Shown in pieces: positions 1 to 7,435 of a stretch of 33,756 bases of DNA. The notes beneath the pieces are model-generated. The model worked only from the letters and a program-made list of their open reading frames with translations. It had not been told where the DNA came from and did no database searches. The first letter of the stretch is position 1; each line of letters opens with the position of its first letter. Both the position numbers and the translations under genes were made by a program. The stretch spans positions 1 through 33,756 of the forward strand of contig DATNFP010000155.1 in NCBI GenBank assembly GCA_035606335.1. Direction: 5' to 3'. Source of the DNA: DATNFP01 sp035606335. Lineage in GTDB: Bacteria > Bacteroidota > Bacteroidia > Chitinophagales > Chitinophagaceae.

Positions 1-173
1 TCCCAATCTTTCAAAGAACTTTATCCCTTCACGCCGGTCGCCTTTGCAACCAGCAGGATACTTGTGACGTGCGTGGAATCGAACCACTTCCTCCGGGGCC
101 TATCCCCCTCACACCGTTATCTTTTTAAGAACTTTTTGTTATCAACCCGTTAACCAATCCCCCTAAGGGAGCG
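1..173 (-). promoter_or_regulatory. Probable rRNA operon leader with two boxA-like sites
   Basis: Read on the minus strand, this transcribed leader runs from the proximal promoter (174-204) towards the left edge. At 9-19 it reads GTTCTTTGAAA, very close to the boxA antitermination site just before 16S rRNA genes in other bacteria, and at 122-132 a relative, GTTCTTAAAAA. A hairpin at 73-87 (GTGG, 7-nt loop, CCAC) resembles a tRNA T-arm. No open reading frame is plausible here. The 16S gene itself is not in the window, so the assignment is inferred from the tandem consensus promoters plus boxA. An alternative is the leader of another long untranslated transcript. Confidence 0.7.
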
Positions 174-204
174 CAAAGGTATACACCTTATTCCATTCTA
201 CAAA
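174..204 (-). promoter_or_regulatory. Proximal rRNA-type promoter (P2)
   Basis: The minus strand carries TTTG (201-204), a 19-nt spacer and TACCTTTG (174-181), an exact match to the Bacteroidota sigma-A promoter (TTTG, 19-21 nt, TAnnTTTG). It points left into the leader with boxA-like sites. Together with P1 it forms the tandem promoter arrangement typical of strongly expressed rRNA operons. Confidence 0.8.
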
Positions 205-295
205 ATCATTTTCCTGATTTATTTTTCAGAATTTTTCTCACCACAAAGTCTACTGGAAATCGCTAAAAGAGCTGTCGTTTTTTTGAAACGGGTTG

Positions 296-326
296 CAAAG
301 ATAACAAGCTTTTCTGCAACCACAAA
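296..326 (-). promoter_or_regulatory. Distal rRNA-type promoter (P1)
   Basis: The minus strand carries TTTG (323-326), a 19-nt spacer and TATCTTTG (296-303), again an exact Bacteroidota promoter consensus. A 7-bp inverted repeat (GGTTGCA at 291-297, TGCAACC at 315-321) brackets the -7 element and part of the spacer. It lies about 120 bp upstream of P2 with the same spacer length. Confidence 0.8.
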
Positions 327-384
327 ATCTTTTAAAATTTTATTCTTTTCTATACCTGTAAAGAGCTTTTTCAAAAACGGAGTG

Positions 385-416
385 CGAAGCTACGGTTAAT
401 ATTTTGATGCTACAAG
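385..416 (-). promoter_or_regulatory. Possible third, weaker upstream promoter
   Basis: The minus strand has CTTG (413-416), a 20-nt spacer and TAGCTTCG (385-392): one mismatch in each element compared with TTTG and TAnnTTTG. The bases downstream (CACTCC) resemble those after the P2 start (CGCTCC). It could be a third rRNA promoter or chance. The remaining 417-505, upstream of the lipoprotein gene, shows no clear promoter. Confidence 0.3.
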
Positions 417-505
417 TATGTATGACAAATTCTTTGTTTCACAATTAAAAAATACTTCAGCAATCACGGACAATATTTAATAAATTTGATGACACACAAC
501 CTTTT

Positions 506-904
506 ATGAAAAAAAACCTGCTCCTACTCTCATTACTTTCTGTAATGTTTCTTATTTCTTCCTGTGAAGAAGAAAAATCGAATATGCCTTATATCCAGCA
601 AATGAAGGATACCATATTTGCCGGTTACCCAACCGTAGCAGGCGTAACTATAGATGTACAGGAATCTACAATGCTGGAAGTGGTGCTGAAAGATGCTAGC
701 CTGTATAACAAAACTGATGCTGACAGACAAAAAGTAGCAACCAGCATAGGCATGATGGCGTTACGCATTTTTGGAAAGGATAACAAACTGGAGAGAGGGG
801 AATTACTGGTAAGTAAGGATATGCCCAGTGGGGAAATAATACCTGATGATGCAAAAAAGACCAACATAAATATAGACAGCCTGAAGAAAGTCACGACCAA
901 TTAA
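506..904 (+). CDS. Small lipoprotein of unknown function
   Basis: 132 residues. The N-terminus has a lysine pair, a leucine-rich hydrophobic stretch and a lipobox ending at Cys20 (LISSC), so it should be lipidated. The residues after the cysteine are three glutamates, resembling the acidic lipoprotein export signal that sends Bacteroidota lipoproteins to the cell surface; surface exposure is therefore an inference. The mature part is about 110 residues, mixed and soluble-looking, with no domain I recognise. It is followed after a short gap by a signal-peptide retropepsin-like protein and then a beta-barrel receptor on the same strand, so the three may be co-transcribed. No Shine-Dalgarno is seen; ATG 506 is chosen because it gives a complete signal sequence. 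Confidence 0.75.
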   Translation: MKKNLLLLSLLSVMFLISSCEEEKSNMPYIQQMKDTIFAGYPTVAGVTIDVQESTMLEVVLKDASLYNKTDADRQKVATSIGMMALRIFGKDNKLERGELLVSKDMPSGEIIPDDAKKTNINIDSLKKVTTN

Positions 905-926
905 TTTATTGTTTTACTCTGCTGTA

Positions 927-1865
927 ATGAGGAAACTATACGTTCGCTTATCAATAGTTATTGCTCTTTTATTTTCACTTTTCGTAAATGAACTATATGC
1001 GAAGAAAAAAGTAAAGACAGCAACCATACCTTTTCAATATAGCCAATCATTAATATTTGTAAGAGTAAAAGTTAATAATAAGTCAGGCTTATTATTTCTA
1101 TTGAATACAGGGGCAAATACATCAGTAATAGACAAAAGTATCGCTGAAAAACTAAAGCTTTCGATCCTGGATCACGATACAGTATTAGGAACTGCAGGAA
1201 AAGAACCGGTACAAACTCTAAAAATAAAAACGCTACAAGTTGGAGACGAGACGATAAAAGACCTGATAATATCCAAGCGGGATCTAAGTGGCTTTGTGAA
1301 AGTAAACAATTACAAAATAGACGGAATATTGGGTACCGATTTCCTGAAAAACTTTGCAATAACTATTGATTTTGGAGACAGAAGAATCTTCCTTTCACGC
1401 AAAGCAATGAAGCCGGGGAGGCAGATGTACATCCCTTTTGAAATGGATGACAACATCCCAAGATTTGAAGCAAGACTTAATGATACGCTTAGCACGTACC
1501 TGAGATATAATAGTGGGGTAAGCCTTAATCCAAATAAGGATGTCTATGTGAACGTTTCACCAAGCCAATGGTACCAACTAAAAATGGCTAACCGACAATT
1601 AAATCCGGTTCGCTATATGACGGGGACAGGAGTAGGAGGTAATGTATATCTGCAAGTAGTGAGTATAGACAAACTTGCGTTTAACGGAATGGAAATAAAA
1701 TCTCCGTTTATTATTGTGCAACCCAGGGAGGGGTATTTTGAAAAAGATGAGGCGATAGGATTTTTTGGAAATAATTTACTTGAAAAATATTACAAAGTAA
1801 CCATTGACTTCCTGAATAATAGGATTGTATTTAACAACGTAAAGAAAAAAGAGCTGACACCTTGA
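927..1865 (+). CDS. Bilobal retropepsin-like protein, both catalytic Asp replaced by Asn
   Basis: 312 residues from ATG 927. A TTG six codons earlier is open but would only add residues before a good signal peptide (MRKLYVRLSIVIALLFSLF). Two aspartyl-protease-like lobes follow. Lobe 1 has LLNTGANTSVID around residues 58-69 and the partner motif DGILGTDFL at 132-140. Lobe 2 has RYNSGVSL at 193-200 and IGFFGNNLLEKY at 277-288. The family normally has Asp-Thr/Ser-Gly-Ala; here Asn60 and Asn195 occupy both catalytic positions (codon AAT each time), so proteolysis is not expected. It may act as an exported binding or scaffold protein. It lies between a lipoprotein gene and a beta-barrel receptor gene on the same strand. 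Confidence 0.8.
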   Translation: MRKLYVRLSIVIALLFSLFVNELYAKKKVKTATIPFQYSQSLIFVRVKVNNKSGLLFLLNTGANTSVIDKSIAEKLKLSILDHDTVLGTAGKEPVQTLKIKTLQVGDETIKDLIISKRDLSGFVKVNNYKIDGILGTDFLKNFAITIDFGDRRIFLSRKAMKPGRQMYIPFEMDDNIPRFEARLNDTLSTYLRYNSGVSLNPNKDVYVNVSPSQWYQLKMANRQLNPVRYMTGTGVGGNVYLQVVSIDKLAFNGMEIKSPFIIVQPREGYFEKDEAIGFFGNNLLEKYYKVTIDFLNNRIVFNNVKKKELTP

Positions 1866-1923
1866 ATTAATCTTTAAACTATCTCGTTAATGAATAGTCT
1901 AATTCAGTCATACCTCGGAAGTA

Positions 1924-4812
1924 ATGTTTTTAAAAAGGCTATCTCTTACCTGTGTCATCATTTTATTTAGTTGCAATGTTTTTTCACAAACATATAGGGT
2001 AACCGGCCAGATATTAGATAGCAAGGATAATTCTTCACTGATAGGTGTAACTGTTTTTCTGTCACCTGCTAATGACAGCACTCAAAAAAACGGTACTACA
2101 ACCGATGCTAACGGAAATTTCGAGATCGATAATGTAGCTACAGGTAGATATTATTTGAAATCAGTCTATCTCGGTTATCAAACACATACTCAAATTGTAA
2201 CTGTCGCAGGAAAAAATACCGGTGTGGGCGCCATAACTATGAAAGTTGTGACAAATAAATTAAAAGATGTGGTGGTAGAAGGGAAACAAATACGTGCGCA
2301 ACAAATGGGCGATACTACACAATTTAATGCCGACGCATATAAAACAAATCCTGACGCTACAGCAGAGGATCTGGTAACTAAAATGCCCGGTGTAACATCT
2401 GATAATACAGGTGTAAAAGTAAATGGGGAATCAGTGCAACAGGTATATGTGGATGGCAAACCATTTTTCGGAACGGACCCTACCCTTGCTCTCAAAAATC
2501 TACCTGCTGAAGTGATTGATAAAATACAGGTTTTTGATAAGCTTAGCGACCAGGCACAGTTTACCGGATTTGATGATGGCAACTCTCAAAAAACACTCAA
2601 TATTGTAACGAAAAAAAATAAAAGTAACGGACAATTTGGTAAAGCATTTGCAGGATATGGAACAGATGATAGATATCTGGCTGGTGGAAGTCTAAATGAT
2701 TTTGATAGTGATACAAGGATCTCAATTATCGCATTATCAAATAATGTAAATCAGCAAAACTTTAGTGTACAAGATATATTAGGAGTAGTAGGCAGCAACA
2801 GTGGTCAAAATATTGGCGGATTTAGTGGTCGTGGCGGAAGAGGAGGAGGCGGTGGTTCAACTGCATCGGTTAATAATTTTTTAGTAGGGCAACAAGGTGG
2901 TATCACAACTACTAATTCAATTGGACTGAATTATAGTGATAACTGGGGAAAGAAAATAAAAGTAAGTGGTAGTTACTTCTTTAATAGTACTGACAACACT
3001 AATAACACTCAATTGGTAAGAAATTATTTTACAAGTTCAGATAGCGCTCTTGTCTATAATGAAAACAATAATTCTGAGGCGAAGAATTTCAATCACAGAT
3101 TCAATTTCAGATTTGAATATGATATAGACTCCTTTAATGCTTTGATAATTACCCCATCCATAAGCATTCAACAAAACTATACAACCACCGGCCTTTTAGC
3201 TAATGATTCACTCGATCACTTACTCTCGAGCAATACAGTAAATAACTCTACTGCAAATTATTCAGGGTACAATTTTTCAAACAACATCCTCTTTCAACAT
3301 AAATTTCATAAGCGCGGCAGAACTATATCTGTAAATGTCGGTACATCTTCGAATGACAAAATAGGAGATGGTTCTTATTATTCTCTGAATAAATACTATC
3401 AAAACGACACTCCAGACGATTCTACCTTACTCAACCAGCAATATACTTTATACAATGATGGTTATACTTTATCAACCAATGTAACGTATACAGAACCCAT
3501 TAGTAAAAAAAGCCAGTTAATGGCAAATTACAATCCGTCATACACCAAAAGTGATGCCGATAAAGAATCCTATAATTACGACTCGGCCGTACAACAATAT
3601 TCAGATTTTGATGCCTTACTATCAAACAAATACAAAAACACGTACATCACACAGAGGGGTGGTCTTAGTTTTAGAAACGGAGACAGGAAATTTAATTTAA
3701 TGTTCGGAGCGAACCTGCAATATGCAACTTTACAAGGTGAAGAATACTTTCCATATAGCTATAGTGTAGATAAAGTCTTTACAGATGTATTACCAATTGG
3801 AATGCTTAACTGGAGATTTGCCGATGGTAGAAATCTGCGTATAATGTACCGGACCAATACTGTAGCGCCAAGTATTACCCAATTGCAAAATGTTATAGAC
3901 ATAAGCAATCCACTGCTTTTAAAAACCGGGAATATAAACCTGAGGCAGGACTATGAACAAACTCTTATAATACGTTATGGATTGACCAAGGCTGCGAAAG
4001 CACATAACTTTTTTATTTTTTTCTATGCTAACTATATCAATGACTATATCGGGAATTCAACCTTTATACCAACCAGGGATACCCTTTTCCAGAACTATCT
4101 GATACGCAGTGGTAGTCAGTTAACATTCCCTGTTAATCTAAACGGATATTGGAATAATAAAGCTTTTGTAACTTATAGTTTACCTGCAGATTTTATAAAA
4201 AGTAACTTAAATCTTAATGGCGGGGTTGCCTATACACGCTCACCAACACTGGTAAATAATACACTTAATATTTCGAACAACTATGTACCGACCGGAGGTG
4301 TAGTATTAAGCAGCAATGTGAGCGAGAAACTCGATTTCACGCTATCATATACAGGGACATATAACATCGTCCAAAACACATTACAAAATCAGGCTAATAA
4401 CAATTATTACACACATACAGCAGCATTTAAAATAAACTGGATATTTTGGAAAGGAGTTGTAATAAATACCAATTTTACTGATAGCTATTATTCAGGATTT
4501 AGTAATGCCCCATCCGAAAATATATTTCTATGGAACGCCTATATTGGATATAAGTTCCTGAAAGGGCGCGCAGTAGAGGCGAGAATCAGCGCATTTGATA
4601 TCCTGAATCAAAATAAAAGCATTACCCGTTCAGTGACAGAAACCTACGTGGAAAATGACAGGACACAAGTATTGCAACGCTATTTTATGCTGCAACTCAC
4701 TTATACTTTGAGAAACTTTAAAGGTGCAGCACCCGACAGTACCAATGAAGAAAATATGTATAAGCGCTATAATAATTTCCGTAACTACCGGAATAATGGC
4801 GGACAATATTAA
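1924..4812 (+). CDS. Outer-membrane beta-barrel receptor (TonB-dependent receptor-like)
   Basis: 962 residues. Signal peptide at about 1-22. A carboxypeptidase-regulatory-like domain follows (about 24-115, with GVTVFL and TTDANGNFEI), then a plug-like region (about 120-230) containing VDGKPFFGTDPTLALK and the DDGNSQKTLNIVTKKN segment typical of this Bacteroidota family. The rest is Asn/Tyr/Ser-rich alternating sequence of a large beta-barrel. A Gly/Arg-rich stretch at about 298-316 is probably a flexible surface loop. No SusD-like partner is adjacent, so it is not a classic SusC/D pair, and no TonB box is evident, so TonB dependence is inferred. Its stop overlaps the stop of the convergent rarA gene by four bases. 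Confidence 0.85.
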   Translation: MFLKRLSLTCVIILFSCNVFSQTYRVTGQILDSKDNSSLIGVTVFLSPANDSTQKNGTTTDANGNFEIDNVATGRYYLKSVYLGYQTHTQIVTVAGKNTGVGAITMKVVTNKLKDVVVEGKQIRAQQMGDTTQFNADAYKTNPDATAEDLVTKMPGVTSDNTGVKVNGESVQQVYVDGKPFFGTDPTLALKNLPAEVIDKIQVFDKLSDQAQFTGFDDGNSQKTLNIVTKKNKSNGQFGKAFAGYGTDDRYLAGGSLNDFDSDTRISIIALSNNVNQQNFSVQDILGVVGSNSGQNIGGFSGRGGRGGGGGSTASVNNFLVGQQGGITTTNSIGLNYSDNWGKKIKVSGSYFFNSTDNTNNTQLVRNYFTSSDSALVYNENNNSEAKNFNHRFNFRFEYDIDSFNALIITPSISIQQNYTTTGLLANDSLDHLLSSNTVNNSTANYSGYNFSNNILFQHKFHKRGRTISVNVGTSSNDKIGDGSYYSLNKYYQNDTPDDSTLLNQQYTLYNDGYTLSTNVTYTEPISKKSQLMANYNPSYTKSDADKESYNYDSAVQQYSDFDALLSNKYKNTYITQRGGLSFRNGDRKFNLMFGANLQYATLQGEEYFPYSYSVDKVFTDVLPIGMLNWRFADGRNLRIMYRTNTVAPSITQLQNVIDISNPLLLKTGNINLRQDYEQTLIIRYGLTKAAKAHNFFIFFYANYINDYIGNSTFIPTRDTLFQNYLIRSGSQLTFPVNLNGYWNNKAFVTYSLPADFIKSNLNLNGGVAYTRSPTLVNNTLNISNNYVPTGGVVLSSNVSEKLDFTLSYTGTYNIVQNTLQNQANNNYYTHTAAFKINWIFWKGVVINTNFTDSYYSGFSNAPSENIFLWNAYIGYKFLKGRAVEARISAFDILNQNKSITRSVTETYVENDRTQVLQRYFMLQLTYTLRNFKGAAPDSTNEENMYKRYNNFRNYRNNGGQY

Positions 4813-6083
4813 TAGTCATATTTTTCTTTCCAGCAATGCCTGAGGTAATCGCGCAAACGGGCTTCTGCCGCATTATCACCGGGATCATATAACTTAGTAC
4901 CACTGATTTTATCAGGAAGAAATTCCTGCTCCACAAAATTACCCGGGTAGCTATGTGCATATTTATAGCCTAAGCCATAATCAAGCTTTTTCATTAATCC
5001 TGTCGGAGCATTGCGAATATGCAATGGCACCGGCAGATCTCCTGTTTTTCGTACCAGCGATTGCGCGTCGCTAATGGCTGTGACAGCTGAATTACTTTTG
5101 GGGGAAGATGCAAGGTATGAGACAGTTTGAGACAATATAATACCGCACTCAGGGTAACCGATCAGCTCTACAGCCTGAAAACAGGTTGTAGCAAGTAATA
5201 AGGCATTGGGATTAGCATTGCCAATGTCTTCGCTCGCTAATATTACCATCCTACGAGCAATAAATTTGGGATCCTCCCCACCCTCTATCATCCGTGCTAA
5301 CCAATATATTGCAGCATTGGGATCACTACCCCGCATAGACTTAATAAAAGCAGATATTATATCATAATGCTGTTCCCCACCTTTATCATATAGCGCCATT
5401 TTATTCTGAACAACATCCTGCACTATATCGTTGGTTATATTCTTATTATCTACCGGTAAAGAACTGGCCACCAATTCTAAAAGATTTAATAGCCTGCGGG
5501 CATCACCGCCACTTAACTGCATTAACGCTCCCCATTCTTCGATATGCACATTTTGACGCTTAAGCCACTCGTCTTTTATCATCGCGTGATGAACCAATGT
5601 CATCAAATGTTCCTCCGTCAAAGGCTTTAACACATATACCTGGCAGCGGCTTAATAATGCACTGATAACTTCAAAAGATGGATTTTCAGTAGTTGCACCG
5701 ATTAGTGTTATAATGCCCTTTTCTACAGCCCCTAGTAAACTATCCTGCTGTCCTTTATTGAAACGATGAATTTCATCAATGAAAAGTAATGCATGCCCAA
5801 CCTTCCGGGCCTGCTCTATTATCGCGCGTACCTCTTTTACACCGCTGTCGATAGCGCTCAATGTAAAAAAAGGCATATCCAATGAATGGGCAATTATTTG
5901 AGCCAATGTGGTCTTTCCAACACCCGGAGGACCCCAGAATATAATAGAATGCGCTTTGTGACTATGGACCATTTGTTCCAGCACCTTTCCCTTACCCACC
6001 AGATGTTCCTGGCCAATAAATTCTTCCAGCGTCTTTGGTCTCACTCTCTCCGCCAAAGGAATATTCGATGATGTAGATAACAT
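4809..6083 (-). CDS. rarA: Replication-associated recombination protein A (AAA+ ATPase)
   Basis: 424 residues, slightly shorter than E. coli RarA. This cytoplasmic AAA+ clamp-loader-like ATPase acts at stalled replication forks. Visible motifs: FIGQEHLVG near the N-terminus, Walker A GPPGVGKTT at 51-59, Walker B LLFIDEIHRFN at 99-109, sensor-1 region IGATTENPSF at about 128-137, and an arginine finger in LLSRCQ (Arg146). The C-terminal half has the family-typical segments GGDARRLLNLLE, IKSMRGSDPNAAIYWLARM and ASEDIGNANP. It starts at ATG 6083. It is convergent with the receptor gene and divergent from the thioredoxin-like gene. Confidence 0.95.
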   Translation of the reverse strand: MLSTSSNIPLAERVRPKTLEEFIGQEHLVGKGKVLEQMVHSHKAHSIIFWGPPGVGKTTLAQIIAHSLDMPFFTLSAIDSGVKEVRAIIEQARKVGHALLFIDEIHRFNKGQQDSLLGAVEKGIITLIGATTENPSFEVISALLSRCQVYVLKPLTEEHLMTLVHHAMIKDEWLKRQNVHIEEWGALMQLSGGDARRLLNLLELVASSLPVDNKNITNDIVQDVVQNKMALYDKGGEQHYDIISAFIKSMRGSDPNAAIYWLARMIEGGEDPKFIARRMVILASEDIGNANPNALLLATTCFQAVELIGYPECGIILSQTVSYLASSPKSNSAVTAISDAQSLVRKTGDLPVPLHIRNAPTGLMKKLDYGLGYKYAHSYPGNFVEQEFLPDKISGTKLYDPGDNAAEARLRDYLRHCWKEKYDY

Positions 6084-6095
6084 AATTTAATATTG

Positions 6096-6126
6096 ATTGT
6101 AGTTTAAAGTATTTGCTTTATTTTAG
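6096..6126 (+). promoter_or_regulatory. Possible promoter for the thioredoxin-like gene
   Basis: ATTG (6096-6099), 19-nt spacer, TATTTTAG (6119-6126): one mismatch in each Bacteroidota promoter element. The ATG at 6131 follows only four bases after the -7 element, which would give an almost leaderless transcript. Tentative. Confidence 0.35.
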
Positions 6127-6130
6127 CCTT

Positions 6131-6661
6131 ATGATACGCAAATTACTGATCCTTGTTTGCCTTTTTAGCAGTGTGAATACTTTTGCTCAGCAAACATCTG
6201 ATAATCAAAATAACTCTGACTCTCCACAGCCGGGAAGTGAATATAAAACAATAGGTGCTCCCCTTCCTGAGTTAAGGATCATCACCTCAAAAAACCAGGA
6301 GATCACTAATAAAACTGTAAAAAACAAAGCTAATCTCATTGTCATGCTTTTTAATCCCACCTGTGGACATTGTGAAGATGAAACCGCAATGCTTGAGAAA
6401 AATATGTTTCTGTTTAAGAAAAGCAAATTACTGATGGCTGCGGCTCCAATGATGGGTCCCTATCTGGAAACCTTTGAACATACTTATAAGCCAAACGAAT
6501 ATCCACAGATATTAATAGGTATAGATAGCAATCATCTTATTGATAAAACATTCTTATATCAAGCATTACCGCAATTAAATATTTATGATAAAGACAGAAA
6601 ATTGATAAAGATATTTAGCGGAGAAACTCCTATTGATTCATTAAAACAATACATAGAATAA
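6131..6661 (+). CDS. Exported thioredoxin-like protein with CGHC motif
   Basis: 176 residues from ATG 6131; an in-frame TTG at 6113 is rejected because the ATG gives a clean signal peptide (MIRKLLILVCLFSSVNTFAQ). After a Gln/Asn/Ser-rich linker comes a TlpA/AhpC-like thioredoxin fold: LIVMLFNPTCGHCEDE with the active-site pair Cys78 and Cys81, and the likely cis-proline region LPQLNIYD near residue 150. CGHC is the motif of protein disulfide isomerases rather than the CGPC of thioredoxin. It probably acts in the periplasm as a thiol-disulfide oxidoreductase; its substrate is unknown. A hairpin terminator lies 22 bases downstream. Confidence 0.8.
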   Translation: MIRKLLILVCLFSSVNTFAQQTSDNQNNSDSPQPGSEYKTIGAPLPELRIITSKNQEITNKTVKNKANLIVMLFNPTCGHCEDETAMLEKNMFLFKKSKLLMAAAPMMGPYLETFEHTYKPNEYPQILIGIDSNHLIDKTFLYQALPQLNIYDKDRKLIKIFSGETPIDSLKQYIE

Positions 6662-6683
6662 ATTATCCTTAGATAAAGTCAAT

Positions 6684-6716
6684 AAAAAAGTGCAGCTAGA
6701 ACAACTGCACTTTTTT
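6684..6716. terminator. Bidirectional hairpin terminator
   Basis: Six A, stem GTGCAG (6690-6695), loop CTAGAACAA, stem CTGCAC (6705-6710), six T. The A and T runs let it work on both strands, between the convergent thioredoxin-like gene (+) and small membrane protein gene (-). Confidence 0.9.
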
Positions 6717-6732
6717 ATTTCATTAGGTTTCC

Positions 6733-7203
6733 CTAAGCCGCACTTTCGTGCTTTACATAATCGCGCAACTTACGTACATAATCAAAATATCCTGCTTCCA
6801 TACGCATCCAAAAAACAATGAATATTAGTACGCCAATACTCAAAAGGGTGTACGTGAAAGTAGAATACTCTTCTTTGCCGAATAAAAAGAAACAGAGGGC
6901 ACCTATAAGCATAAATGAGCAAAAGAATATGACTACAGCGGGGCCGCCGGAGTCAATTTTGCGCATTTTTGAACTGATTACTATTTGTGTTTTGTCTCCC
7001 TTGTCCTTAAATTCAATGTGAGTGATAGGCAAAGTTTTAATTGCTGTTATTTGCTCAGCGTGAGGAATGATCCGAAGCATACGGTCTTTTTCCGAGACCT
7101 CAAAATCCAAATTATGTACTGTTACGTGCTTGCCCCGAAGGCGATTTTTAATTTCGTCCACAGGCATCGAAGACTGATAACGGTAAGTTCTTGTAAAAAT
7201 CAT
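6733..7203 (-). CDS. Small two-helix membrane protein, function unknown
   Basis: 156 residues from ATG 7203; a TTG two codons earlier is open but less likely. The first 85 or so residues look like a soluble alpha/beta region (SSMPVDEIKNRLRGKHV, IEFKDKGDKTQIVISSK). Two hydrophobic segments follow at about 88-108 (VVIFFCSFMLIGALCFFLF) and 115-135 (TYTLLSIGVLIFIVFWM), then a short charged tail. This suggests an inner-membrane protein with a cytoplasmic N-terminal domain. I do not recognise a family. It is a single-gene unit with its upstream region at 7204-7435, which holds a palindrome but no clear promoter. Confidence 0.7.
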   Translation of the reverse strand: MIFTRTYRYQSSMPVDEIKNRLRGKHVTVHNLDFEVSEKDRMLRIIPHAEQITAIKTLPITHIEFKDKGDKTQIVISSKMRKIDSGGPAVVIFFCSFMLIGALCFFLFGKEEYSTFTYTLLSIGVLIFIVFWMRMEAGYFDYVRKLRDYVKHESAA

Positions 7204-7354
7204 AGGCAAACATTTAAAATTGTGAAAAGAACTAAATTTTGTTGTATGAAAGTTAAGTATAATTTTTGTTAATGCAAAATGCGTTCAGGCAGGATTTACC
7301 CTTTAAAATCAATATTATTATATTTATTTTAATGTGTTAAGGACAATAAATTAA

Positions 7355-7369
7355 TTACTTATTAAGTAA
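7355..7369. repeat. 15-bp palindrome TTACTTA-T-TAAGTAA
   Basis: A perfect 7-bp inverted repeat around one central T, in the AT-rich intergenic stretch between the DUF4175-like gene and the small membrane protein gene. It lies about 150 bp upstream of the latter's start. It could be an operator; it may equally be chance in AT-rich DNA. Confidence 0.3.
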
Positions 7370-7435
7370 ATACCTATATTACTAGGAGGGGGGATCAAAT
7401 GAAGTTTAGCACATCTGTGAATATCTTTTCTCATA

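Noticed and set aside
73..145. Possible tRNA gene in the left-edge leader
   Set aside because: Only the T-arm-like hairpin can be drawn; no acceptor pairing, D-arm or anticodon arm fits on either strand.
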